Shown here piece after piece: positions 13,519 through 20,872 of a stretch of DNA of 24,801 nucleotides. Each line of letters opens with the position of its first letter. Positions within the stretch are counted from its first letter, which is position 1. The translations under genes and the position numbers were made by a program. A model generated the notes under the pieces. The model saw nothing but the letters and a program-made list of their open reading frames with translations. It made no database searches and had not been told where the DNA came from. Source of the stretch: CAZCGA01 sp964498075 (GTDB taxonomy: Bacteria; Desulfobacterota; Binatia; HRBIN30); assembly GCA_964498075.1 (NCBI GenBank), contig CAZCGA010000100.1:1-24801 (forward strand), read 5' to 3'.

Positions 13519-16500
13519 GTGTCGAAGGGGTCGAGTCGTTCACTGATTGTGGCAGCGCTGTTCGCAGCGATCCTCGTGTCTGTCGTCGTATCCCCGGGGG
13601 TGGCGCAGGCACCGGCGCGCTGCGTCGGCGACTGCAACAACGACGGCGAGGTCACCGTCGACGACTTGCTCCGCATGGTGGCCGTCGGGCTGGGCCAGGC
13701 GTCGGGGTTCGATTGCCCAGCCGCAGACGCCAACGCCGATCGCCGGATCACGCCGGATGAGATCCTCCGCAGTGTCGGCACCGCTCTGACTGCCTGCCCG
13801 CCGCCGCTGCAGGACGAAGACGCTCTGACCGCGTCGGCGCGGGTCGCGGTGTCGACAATGGAGTCGGTCAGCATCATGGACTTTGGATTCATCGGATTCG
13901 GCGCCGGCGCGGGCGGCGCCGCCGACGGCGGGACGTGCGCAGGCGGGGGAACCAAGGACATCTCGTGCACTGCCGGCGACGCCAGCACGTCGCTTACGAC
14001 GGTGTTTGCCAACTGCAGTGAGCCCGGTCAGGCGCCGGGAACGACGATCACCCGCAGCGGCACCGTGGTGCGGACGGTCGAGGTACCCAACGCGTGCTCG
14101 AAGCCGATCCCGTCGAATGCCAACACCCACCTCCGCTTCAGCACCTTCACTGCGAGCCAGGTGGATGCCAGCGGCAACCGCAGCACGCTCACCACGGGCG
14201 ACCTCGTCCTCGACGTGGACGCCAGCGCATTCCCAACGACGGTGCACGTCACTGCGAACGGCATGCTCGAAGTTAGCAACACCGGGGCAGCTGTGGAGCG
14301 CTTCACGCAAACCTTTCGCAACTTCGTGGTCACACAGACCACGCAGGCGGCTGACGTGCTGGTGAGTGAGAGCGGCAGCATGACCGTCGATTGCCTCGGC
14401 GAGGTGCGGTTCGACACCAAGGTGCCGATTCGCGTGGCGGCGGGAGACGCGTGTCCGTCCGGCGGCCTCCTTGAGGTGGCCCTGCCGGGGTTCAACCCGG
14501 CCGGTGGCGCCGCGGCAATGACGAAGAACGGTGAGCCGGACCAACCGACGCGGCGCTTGCCGGCGCTCAGTGCGAACGACACCCTCCCGCCGGCGGGCTA
14601 CCGCGAGTTCGCCGTGCGCGCCGCCAACGGTCAGGTCTATCAGATTCTGCAGAACGCAGACGGCGATGCCACGTTGAAGACCGAGGACGTGCAGGTGACG
14701 ACGGTCGTAGGCTCCGACGCGCGCGATGCGGGCGGCTGCTTCGCGCTGAGCCAGGTGCAGGCGCTGGTCGCGGCGGGACCCGGAAACGCGTTTCCGATCG
14801 CTGCGGTGCGCAGGTCGCCGCTGATCGCGGACGCCAGCCCGCCGTGCTTCAACCCTAACGGCAGTGACGGGAACGGCGCGGTCTGCATCGGCCCGGAGTG
14901 CACCACCGACTGCGCCTGCGCCGCCGGCGGGCGCTGCACGACGTTCACCTTCGACGCCGGCGCGCCGTTGGCGACCGGCACCGAGGGCGTCCGAGGGGCC
15001 ACCGTCGATCGCCTCATGAGCGTCGCGGCTCCCTGCAGCGGGTTCCAAGGGCGCGACACCTACGGCTTCGGCACCAGCGTGCCGACGACCGGGGCCGGTG
15101 TGTGCTCGAGCGCGCCTGATGACGGCGTCACGCTGGGGAAGGTGCCGTCGGTCTTTCAAAGTGTCGACGGCTCCACGTTGATTCTCGCCTATGCGACGTC
15201 GCTGACCGCTGCGTTCGACACCGCGTCCGCCGGCTTCGCCGTCGATCGCAACGGCGACGCCGGTTGCGAGGGAAGCGACACGGTCATTGCGGGGGTCATC
15301 GCCGCACACGCGCTGCCGCGCCCTAACGTGCGGTTTGGAGCGACCGGTAGCGTCGCCTTCGACTTCAACGCCGACAAGCGCGTCGACAAGGTATTCTCCA
15401 GCTGCCGCGCCGTATCACTCTCGCAGTGCGCCGCGCCGCCCGCACCCACCCCGACGCCCGGCCCGCCACCTGCGTGCCAGCCGTTCGATCTCGGCAACAC
15501 CATCCCGGTGGGCTCATCGGGCACGACCGCCATCAATCCCAAGAACACCACCGGCGGTGCCAGCTGCGGCGGCGGCGGCAATGAGGCACCGGACTTCACG
15601 TTCAAGTACACGGCGCCGGACGACGGCTTCTACACGATCGATACGATCGGCTCGCAGCTCGACACCGTCCTCTACGTCCGCGCCGGCGAGTGCGCGGGAC
15701 GTGAGCTGGCCTGCAATGACGACCGCGGCGCCGGCAGCCTGCAATCGGAAGTCGGGCTCAGCCTTTCAAAGAACCAGGTGATCGTGATTACCGTGGACGG
15801 CTCGGCGACGCAGAGCGGGCAGTTCCTGCTGCACATCAACTCGAGTGCGACTCCACCGACACCCACACCGACGGTGATGGGGGGGCCGGTGCTGCCGGAC
15901 CTCGTGGTGACGGCGGTGACGGCACCGAGCAGCGGCACCATCGGCGGTCAGATCGATGTCTCCGCGAGCATCGCGAATCAAGGCCTGGCCGAGGCCGACG
16001 CGTTCCAGGTCGACTTCCTCTACTCCGCCGACGTGGTGATTGCGGCTGACGACGTGCGCTCAGGGTTCGGGTGCGTCTTCTCCGGACTGTCCGTTGGGCA
16101 GACCGTCACCTGCAGCGGGCCGACCGGTGTACCGTCCTCGCTGGCACCCGGCAACTATTTCCTCGGCGCCCTGGTCGATCTGCCGCAGCAGATTGAGGAG
16201 AGCAACGAAGCAAACAACGCACGCGCCGCGGATGCGCCGATTGCGATATCCGGTACACTGGGCACACCAACCAGCACGCCGACGCGCACGATGAGCGGCG
16301 CGCAACCGGCGACACAGACACCGACGCCCACCCAGGCCGTCACCAGCACGGCAACGCCGACTCGCACTCCGACGCTGCGCACAGCGACCGCAACCGTCGG
16401 CGGGCCGATGGCCTTGAGCCTGTCTCCGCGCGCTGTGGCTCTGGCACCAAACGGGGGGCAGGCAACGTTGACCCTGAGCATTACGCAACCGGCAACAACC

Positions 16501-16872
16501 CCAGCAACCGTCACGCTGAGTCTGGCCGACCCGAACGTGGCCTCGGTGCCGCCGTCCGTAACCATCCCGATCGGCGAGGTATCCACCCAGGCAACCGTGC
16601 AAGGGAAGAGCGTTGGCACCACGACGCTGACGGCAACCGGCCCCGGAACCGCGGCCGCAAGCATTTACGTCACCGCGCCGTTCAGCGGAACCGGAACATT
16701 CGTAGCGCCAGCGGTCAGTGTCGACATACCGGCGCTGCCGGTCATGCCGAGTCCGATCGAGGCAGGAGTGCGTGCGCCGGAGGTGAGCATCGAAGTTCCA
16801 GCGGTACCTGCCGCACCCGGCGTGGTCTCTGTGGAAGTGCTGGCGCTGCCGGTCGGCATCGAGGTGCAGTAG
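13519..16872 (+). CDS. Large secreted multidomain protein with dockerin-like EF-hands, PPC-like, CARDB-like and Ig-like modules
   Basis: A 1117-aa exported protein. Residues 1-30 form a signal peptide (LIVAALFAAILVSVVV, cleavage near VAQA). Residues 35-90 hold two Ca-binding dockerin-type loops: DCNNDGEVTVDD and DANADRRITPDE. A long beta-rich middle part (about 100-640) includes a Cys cluster (CIGPECTTDCACAAGGRC). Then come a Pro/Thr linker, a PPC-like domain (about 652-777), a CARDB-like domain (about 792-913), a TPTPT-rich linker (about 914-965), an Ig-like domain (about 966-1052), and a tail with repeated VSVEVPALP-like units. The start is GTG 13519; no strong Shine-Dalgarno is seen. It is likely a cell-surface or secreted adhesin or matrix protein. 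It is followed 66 nt later by another secreted protein. No enzyme motif was found. Confidence 0.85.
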   Translation: MSKGSSRSLIVAALFAAILVSVVVSPGVAQAPARCVGDCNNDGEVTVDDLLRMVAVGLGQASGFDCPAADANADRRITPDEILRSVGTALTACPPPLQDEDALTASARVAVSTMESVSIMDFGFIGFGAGAGGAADGGTCAGGGTKDISCTAGDASTSLTTVFANCSEPGQAPGTTITRSGTVVRTVEVPNACSKPIPSNANTHLRFSTFTASQVDASGNRSTLTTGDLVLDVDASAFPTTVHVTANGMLEVSNTGAAVERFTQTFRNFVVTQTTQAADVLVSESGSMTVDCLGEVRFDTKVPIRVAAGDACPSGGLLEVALPGFNPAGGAAAMTKNGEPDQPTRRLPALSANDTLPPAGYREFAVRAANGQVYQILQNADGDATLKTEDVQVTTVVGSDARDAGGCFALSQVQALVAAGPGNAFPIAAVRRSPLIADASPPCFNPNGSDGNGAVCIGPECTTDCACAAGGRCTTFTFDAGAPLATGTEGVRGATVDRLMSVAAPCSGFQGRDTYGFGTSVPTTGAGVCSSAPDDGVTLGKVPSVFQSVDGSTLILAYATSLTAAFDTASAGFAVDRNGDAGCEGSDTVIAGVIAAHALPRPNVRFGATGSVAFDFNADKRVDKVFSSCRAVSLSQCAAPPAPTPTPGPPPACQPFDLGNTIPVGSSGTTAINPKNTTGGASCGGGGNEAPDFTFKYTAPDDGFYTIDTIGSQLDTVLYVRAGECAGRELACNDDRGAGSLQSEVGLSLSKNQVIVITVDGSATQSGQFLLHINSSATPPTPTPTVMGGPVLPDLVVTAVTAPSSGTIGGQIDVSASIANQGLAEADAFQVDFLYSADVVIAADDVRSGFGCVFSGLSVGQTVTCSGPTGVPSSLAPGNYFLGALVDLPQQIEESNEANNARAADAPIAISGTLGTPTSTPTRTMSGAQPATQTPTPTQAVTSTATPTRTPTLRTATATVGGPMALSLSPRAVALAPNGGQATLTLSITQPATTPATVTLSLADPNVASVPPSVTIPIGEVSTQATVQGKSVGTTTLTATGPGTAAASIYVTAPFSGTGTFVAPAVSVDIPALPVMPSPIEAGVRAPEVSIEVPAVPAAPGVVSVEVLALPVGIEVQ

Positions 16873-16923
16873 GGAGTCAGACGTATGAAGAATGAGCTTG
16901 GCAACTACACGCAATCCGCGCAC

Positions 16924-16932
16924 GGGAGGGAG
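16924..16932 (+). promoter_or_regulatory. Shine-Dalgarno GGGAGGGAG choosing ATG 16939
   Basis: This purine-rich run lies 6 nt before ATG 16939. It favours that start over the ATG at 16885, which would put 18 polar residues ahead of the signal peptide. Confidence 0.65.
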
Positions 16933-16938
16933 TTCCCA

Positions 16939-18321
16939 ATGAGCCTACACAGGAGAAGATCGAGCGCTGTGTTCTTCTTCGTTGCGCTGACTACGATCTG
17001 CGGGACTGGCCGCTTGGCGCGTGCACAGTGTCCCTTCGTCAGCGGCAGCACGGGTGCTGACGGCGCGTTCTCGCCGGCGACGAACACGACGCGATCACTG
17101 CCGCCGGACGGCATCCTCAACTTCACCACGGTGAACATCCCGGCGAACGTGACCGTGAAGTTTCAGCGGAATGCGAGGAATACGCCTGTGTACCTGCTGG
17201 CAACGGGCAACGTCACGATCAGTGGAACGATCGACGTGAGCGGTACAGATGGTGCCGCCAACGGGGTCCCGGGACCGGGCGGACCCGGAGGGTTTGACGG
17301 CGGTACCGGAGGGCTGCTCTGTGGCGGAGGAGGTCTTGGACCTGGCGGAGGGGCGCCGGGGTGCGGTGGGCTTTCCATCAACAGCGGATCGGAAGCCTTC
17401 TTCTTTGGATCGCCTCCCGTCGGCTACGGCAACCTGATCCTCAACCCACTGATTGGCGGATCAGGGGGCGGAGGTGGGAACGGAAGTACCAGCAAGCCTA
17501 TTGGGGGCGGAGGTGGGGGCGGCGCCATCTTGGTCGCGTCGTCCGGAACCGTTACTCTGTCGGGGAGGATCTCAGCAAATGGCGGCGCTGGCCATATTGG
17601 ACCTGCCGCACCACGTACCTCGGGAGCGGGCTCCGGCGGTGCCATCCGAGTGATCGGAAACGTGATTGCTGGTAGCGGGCAGTTCTTAGTCGATGGCGGC
17701 CGCGGTCCCTGTCCTTTCGGCTGCAACTTTGGAGGCACCGGCCGTGTGAGATTCGAGGCGTGTGACCCACAGTTCACAGGCAGCCCAGCATTCTCTGCCA
17801 ACGGGCCGTATACGGTCGCCTTCGTCACCAGTCCGGTGTTTCTGAGCGCACTACCGACGCTGACGATCACCTCAGTTGGCGGCGTCGCCGCACCCGGCAG
17901 CCCAGGCGGATCTTACACCGCGCCGACGCCGGACATCTCGCTGGCGGCGGGCACCACGAGCGCAATGGTCAATCTCGCCGCATCCAACATGCCGCTGAAC
18001 ACGGCGGTCACTGTCGGCGTCATTCCACAGAGCGGCGCGCCGACAAGCGTGACCAGCTCGGCGCTCGTGGGCTCTGTGGAAAGCTCGACGGCCTTCGCCG
18101 ACGTCACCGTGGCCGCCGGGCGCAGCTTGATCACCGCGGAAGCGACCGTGATCATCGGCGGCGAAGGCGGCGCGGCGATGCTGATCGGCGGCATCGCGGG
18201 CGAGCGGATCGCAAAGGTTCGCGTCGGTGCGACCTTCAACGGTGGATCGTCGCTGACCTACATCACCGCGTCGGGAAGGGAGATCCCTGCTGACCCTCAG
18301 CTGTTGGCTCCTCCTCTTTGA
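16939..18321 (+). CDS. Secreted glycine-rich protein, unknown function
   Basis: A 460-aa protein with a signal peptide (RRRSSAVFFFVALTTICG, cleavage near RLARAQ). An N-terminal beta-rich part (NFTTVNIPANVTVKF, VYLLATGNVTISGTIDVSG) resembles parallel-beta repeat proteins. The Gly-rich middle (about 115-260) contains runs such as GGGGGG and GPGGPGG interrupted by short hydrophobic strands. The C-terminal half (about 270-460) looks like Ig/beta-sandwich repeats rich in Thr/Ser/Val. No catalytic motif is visible. ATG 16939 is preferred because GGGAGGGAG lies just upstream; the ATG at 16885 is possible. It is co-oriented with the large EF-hand protein and possibly works with it at the cell surface. 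Confidence 0.75.
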   Translation: MSLHRRRSSAVFFFVALTTICGTGRLARAQCPFVSGSTGADGAFSPATNTTRSLPPDGILNFTTVNIPANVTVKFQRNARNTPVYLLATGNVTISGTIDVSGTDGAANGVPGPGGPGGFDGGTGGLLCGGGGLGPGGGAPGCGGLSINSGSEAFFFGSPPVGYGNLILNPLIGGSGGGGGNGSTSKPIGGGGGGGAILVASSGTVTLSGRISANGGAGHIGPAAPRTSGAGSGGAIRVIGNVIAGSGQFLVDGGRGPCPFGCNFGGTGRVRFEACDPQFTGSPAFSANGPYTVAFVTSPVFLSALPTLTITSVGGVAAPGSPGGSYTAPTPDISLAAGTTSAMVNLAASNMPLNTAVTVGVIPQSGAPTSVTSSALVGSVESSTAFADVTVAAGRSLITAEATVIIGGEGGAAMLIGGIAGERIAKVRVGATFNGGSSLTYITASGREIPADPQLLAPPL

Positions 18322-18438
18322 TTCCATGTCGCCCCAACGCAGTGGAGGTAGAGCCGTGTGAACGGCGTCGCATCGCGGCGAGGTCTGAGTGTGCCTTCCT
18401 GTTTCGATAAACGGCGAAGCGTCGGTGCGGTCGCGGTC

Positions 18439-18560
18439 GCCGGGGAATGGAATTCCCCGGCTCAGGGAACGAAGTCGGCTGAAGCCGACTGCAAACCGCG
18501 ATTGGAGTCCCCTTTTCAGGGGACTTTTCGTCGACTCAGCCGGGGAATTCATTCCCCGGC
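18439..18560. repeat. Composite hairpin unit A (four palindromes)
   Basis: Four hairpins in a row: GCCGGGGAA/TTCCCCGGC (18439-18461), AGTCGGC/GCCGACT (18473-18490), AGTCCCC/GGGGACT (18506-18525), and GCCGGGGAA/TTCCCCGGC again (18539-18560). Followed by GGTGCGCCGGCTTCGACACC. Confidence 0.8.
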
Positions 18561-18589
18561 GGTGCGCCGGCTTCGACACCGCAACGCTG
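18561..18589 (+). repeat. 29-base direct repeat, copy 1
   Basis: Begins GGTGCGCCGGCTTCGACACC and ends GCAACGCTG; 26 of 29 bases match 18827-18855. It abuts unit A. Confidence 0.7.
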
Positions 18590-18712
18590 TTCCCGCGAAA
18601 GTCGACACTCTCTTTGAGGGGACGTTCCCCAATTGCTAACAGCACGATCCCCGATCGCGGTGGCGCGTGTTGCTGTGGAATGCCGGGGCGACTCAGGATG
18701 ATGCGCGCCATC

Positions 18713-18826
18713 GCCGGCGAATGAATTCGCCGGCTAACGAGCGAAAAAAGTCCCCTGAAAGGGGACTCACCAAGTGCTCTTCCAGTCGGCTTGAGCCGAC
18801 GTTGGTCGACTATTCGCTTCCCCGGC
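18713..18826. repeat. Composite hairpin unit B (middle hairpins in opposite order)
   Basis: GCCGGCGAA/TTCGCCGGC (18713-18734), AGTCCCC/GGGGACT (18749-18767), GTCGGC/GCCGAC (18785-18800), then a degraded ATTCGCTTCCCCGGC. The two middle hairpins are swapped relative to unit A. Confidence 0.75.
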
Positions 18827-18855
18827 GGCGCGCTGGCTCCGACACCGCAACGCTG
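18827..18855 (+). repeat. 29-base direct repeat, copy 2
   Basis: Begins GGCGCGCTGGCTCCGACACC and ends GCAACGCTG. It abuts unit B, marking the same right border in the same orientation as copy 1. Confidence 0.7.
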
Positions 18856-18880
18856 CCGGTTCACGCGACGGCAAGCGAGA

Positions 18881-19147
18881 TCACGGCGTGGCTGCTGGGG
18901 TGGCCGCCTGCGTTCCCAGCTTCCGGACTTCCAGCTTGTTCAGAATCGCCTGCTTCAGCAGCCGGACCTCGTCGAGGCGCTCCTGCAGATCCCGCTCGCG
19001 CTGCTGCACCGCTTCCAGCTTCTGGAGTAACTGCTTCTCCCGCTGGTTGAGCTGATCGAGCCGCGTCTGCAAGTCGGCGGCGCGCGCGCCGCCGGCGAGC
19101 AGCAGGGACGTCAATACCGTCAGGGAGATGAGAACCGGGCGCCGCAT
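18881..19147 (-). CDS. Small exported coiled-coil protein
   Basis: An 88-aa protein with a signal peptide (VLISLTVLTSLLLAGGARAA) followed by a heptad-rich coiled coil (LNQREKQLLQKLEAVQQRER and on to about residue 75), then a Thr/Ala/Pro tail. It is probably periplasmic, forming a dimer or trimer; there is no lipobox Cys. ATG 19147 is 4 nt after the stop of the upstream membrane protein gene, so the two are co-translated. The function is unknown; it may be a partner or structural spacer of that membrane protein. Confidence 0.75.
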   Translation of the reverse strand: MRRPVLISLTVLTSLLLAGGARAADLQTRLDQLNQREKQLLQKLEAVQQRERDLQERLDEVRLLKQAILNKLEVRKLGTQAATPAATP

Positions 19148-19151
19148 CGGG

Positions 19152-19517
19152 TCAGAAGAGCGCCGTCTCTACGGCTTCGGTCATCACCGGCACGACACCC
19201 CAGAAGATCGCGATCACCACGACGATCGCCGTATGGCCGCGAATGAACGCGATGCGCTCACCGGGGAAGTACCACCAGTTGAGCAGGTTGAGATTCGCGA
19301 TCTCGTACGCCAGGCCGACGCCGAAGGCGATCAGAAACACCGGCAAGAGTCCGAAGGTAGGTACCAGGCTGGCGATGCCTCCCATGACGACACCGAACAT
19401 GACAAGCACGTTGAGGATCGGCAGCTGCGGTGAGCGGTAGATCCACAGCCGCAACGCGCGGGCGTTCAACTCCGTCACGATCCCGATGATCACGCTGATC
19501 AGCATGCACCGCAACAC
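19152..19517 (-). CDS. Integral membrane protein, unknown (about 4 TM)
   Basis: A 121-aa very hydrophobic protein. Segments MLISVIIGIVTEL, LNVLVMFGVVMGGIASLVP, LLPVFLIAFGVGLAYEI and AIVVVIAIFWGVVPVM look like membrane spans, with LLNWWYFPGERIAFIRG as a loop between the last two. GTG 19517 is chosen because GGAG sits 7 nt upstream; ATG 19505 is the alternative. It is paired with the coiled-coil protein gene 4 nt downstream. I do not recognise the family with confidence. Confidence 0.7.
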   Translation of the reverse strand: MLRCMLISVIIGIVTELNARALRLWIYRSPQLPILNVLVMFGVVMGGIASLVPTFGLLPVFLIAFGVGLAYEIANLNLLNWWYFPGERIAFIRGHTAIVVVIAIFWGVVPVMTEAVETALF

Positions 19518-19581
19518 GTGCGCTCTCCGGACCCAATGTCAGCGCAAGCTGCCCCATCGCGGCGGCAGTTACAAGAGGGGG

Positions 19582-20862
19582 TTACCCCACACGGTGCTCG
19601 CTGGGATAGCCGAACACATCGCGTGCCGCGTCTGCCGTGCGCGCGGCGCAGGCGTCGGGGACGAAGACGTAAAGCCGCCACAACGCGGCGTAGCGTGCCT
19701 CCAAGGCGGTGATCTCCGAGATCGGCTGGCGGTCCGGCGCATTCAAGGGCACCAAGCCGGCGGGCGTGCGCACCAGCGCTGCGGCCTCCTTCATCACGGT
19801 GAGCGCCGGGCAGTACACGATGACCTCCGCGGCGTCACAGCCGAGCTGCTGCGCCAGATACGTTTCGGCATCGTGGCGATTGCGGCGGGACTCGTGGAAG
19901 CGCTCGACGAGCACGCGCCGCCCTTCCTCCGGAACGCTCAACGCCGAGATCACGTAGCCGCGCTTGAGCAGGGCGCGCGCCTCCAGCCGCTCGATCAGGC
20001 GCACGATGCGAGGGTCGGGACGCTCGGCGTCGGGTACGCGCCGCAGGCGTTCGAAGAGCTGCCCGTCGTTGAGGCGCAGCAACTCCTCCTCGCCGACGGC
20101 GCCGTGTGTCTGCGCCAGCTCCACCGCCTTCGAGACCATCGCCCCCGCCGCCACCTTGGTGTGGTGGTAGTAGACGCGCTCGGTCAGGAAGTAGCGCATG
20201 CGCAGCAGCTGCACCGTCTCCGAGCGCGCGTCCGGCCGTTCCATGCCGTGCTTGGTCATGTTGATCGCCAGCTGATCGTTCTCGACGACGAAGTAGCGGA
20301 AAATCCGATCGTCGTAGCGCTGCGCCAGCCCCGCGAAGTAGGAGTCGCGCCGCAGGTAGTCGAGGAGATCCGCATCGATGGTGCTCGACACGACCTGCCG
20401 GGTCCACGGCGGCAGCGTGGATGCGCCGCGATCCGATCCAAGTAGCTCCACCACCTGGTCTTGGATCCCGAGTGCGCGCAAGCGGTGGCCTAGCTCGCCC
20501 ACGAGGAGCGTTCCCAAGCGCGCTCCCTTATCGTGGCGCGGAAAGAGCCGGCGCTCGTCCTCCAGCGTGTGGCCGAACGGGACATGCGTGACGTCATGCA
20601 GCAGTGCGGCCGCGCCGATGACGTGCTCGAGCTCCCCCGGCACGGCGGTGCCGTTCTCGCGCACCGCCGCCACGATGCGTTTCGCGACCGCGTTCGTGCC
20701 CAGGGAGTGATCGAAGCGGGTGTGCACGCAGCCCGGGTACACGAGGCTCGCCGTCCCCAGCTGCTTGATACCGCGCAACCGCTGCATCGCCGGCAGATCG
20801 AGGACGGCCGCTTCGAGCGGGTCCAGTCGAACGTCGCCGTGGATCGGATCGCGAATGAGCAC
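19582..20862 (-). CDS. HD-domain phosphohydrolase (dNTPase/SAMHD1-like)
   Basis: A 426-aa HD-superfamily protein. N-terminal LIRDPIHGDVRLDPLE and QRLRGIKQLGTASLVYPG are typical of the deoxynucleotide triphosphohydrolase-like group. Metal-site residues: H47 and H52 in HTRFDHSLG, H89-D90 in LLHDVTHVPFGH, and a later Asp in DADLLDYLRRDSYFAG. It probably hydrolyses nucleotides in the cytoplasm. GTG 20862 is chosen because the paralogous fragment at 22549-22680 has its ATG at the aligned position. An in-frame GTG at 20880, overlapping the aminoacylase stop, is the alternative. It follows the D-aminoacylase by 10 nt and is presumably co-transcribed, although no functional link is obvious. Confidence 0.85.
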   Translation of the reverse strand: MLIRDPIHGDVRLDPLEAAVLDLPAMQRLRGIKQLGTASLVYPGCVHTRFDHSLGTNAVAKRIVAAVRENGTAVPGELEHVIGAAALLHDVTHVPFGHTLEDERRLFPRHDKGARLGTLLVGELGHRLRALGIQDQVVELLGSDRGASTLPPWTRQVVSSTIDADLLDYLRRDSYFAGLAQRYDDRIFRYFVVENDQLAINMTKHGMERPDARSETVQLLRMRYFLTERVYYHHTKVAAGAMVSKAVELAQTHGAVGEEELLRLNDGQLFERLRRVPDAERPDPRIVRLIERLEARALLKRGYVISALSVPEEGRRVLVERFHESRRNRHDAETYLAQQLGCDAAEVIVYCPALTVMKEAAALVRTPAGLVPLNAPDRQPISEITALEARYAALWRLYVFVPDACAARTADAARDVFGYPSEHRVG

Positions 20863-20872
20863 GTGCGCCCGC

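Larger units (their letters stand above)
18322..18880. other. 559-base hairpin-rich intergenic region
   Basis: No supported gene. It holds two composite hairpin units (18439-18560 and 18713-18826), a 29-base direct repeat after each unit, and a shorter hairpin-like stretch near 18615-18630. It lies between convergent transcription units: the secreted protein (+) ending at 18321 and the coiled-coil protein (-) ending at 18881. Confidence 0.75.

Noticed and set aside
13540..15309. Long minus-strand open frame (589 codons) under the secreted protein gene
   Set aside because: The + strand frame has a signal peptide, EF-hands and domain patterns; the antisense frame is Arg/Gly/Ala-rich without any recognisable pattern, as expected in G+C-rich DNA.
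18439..18826. CRISPR array
   Set aside because: The repeated units are hairpins of different sequence at irregular spacing, with no equal-length unique spacers and no cas genes.
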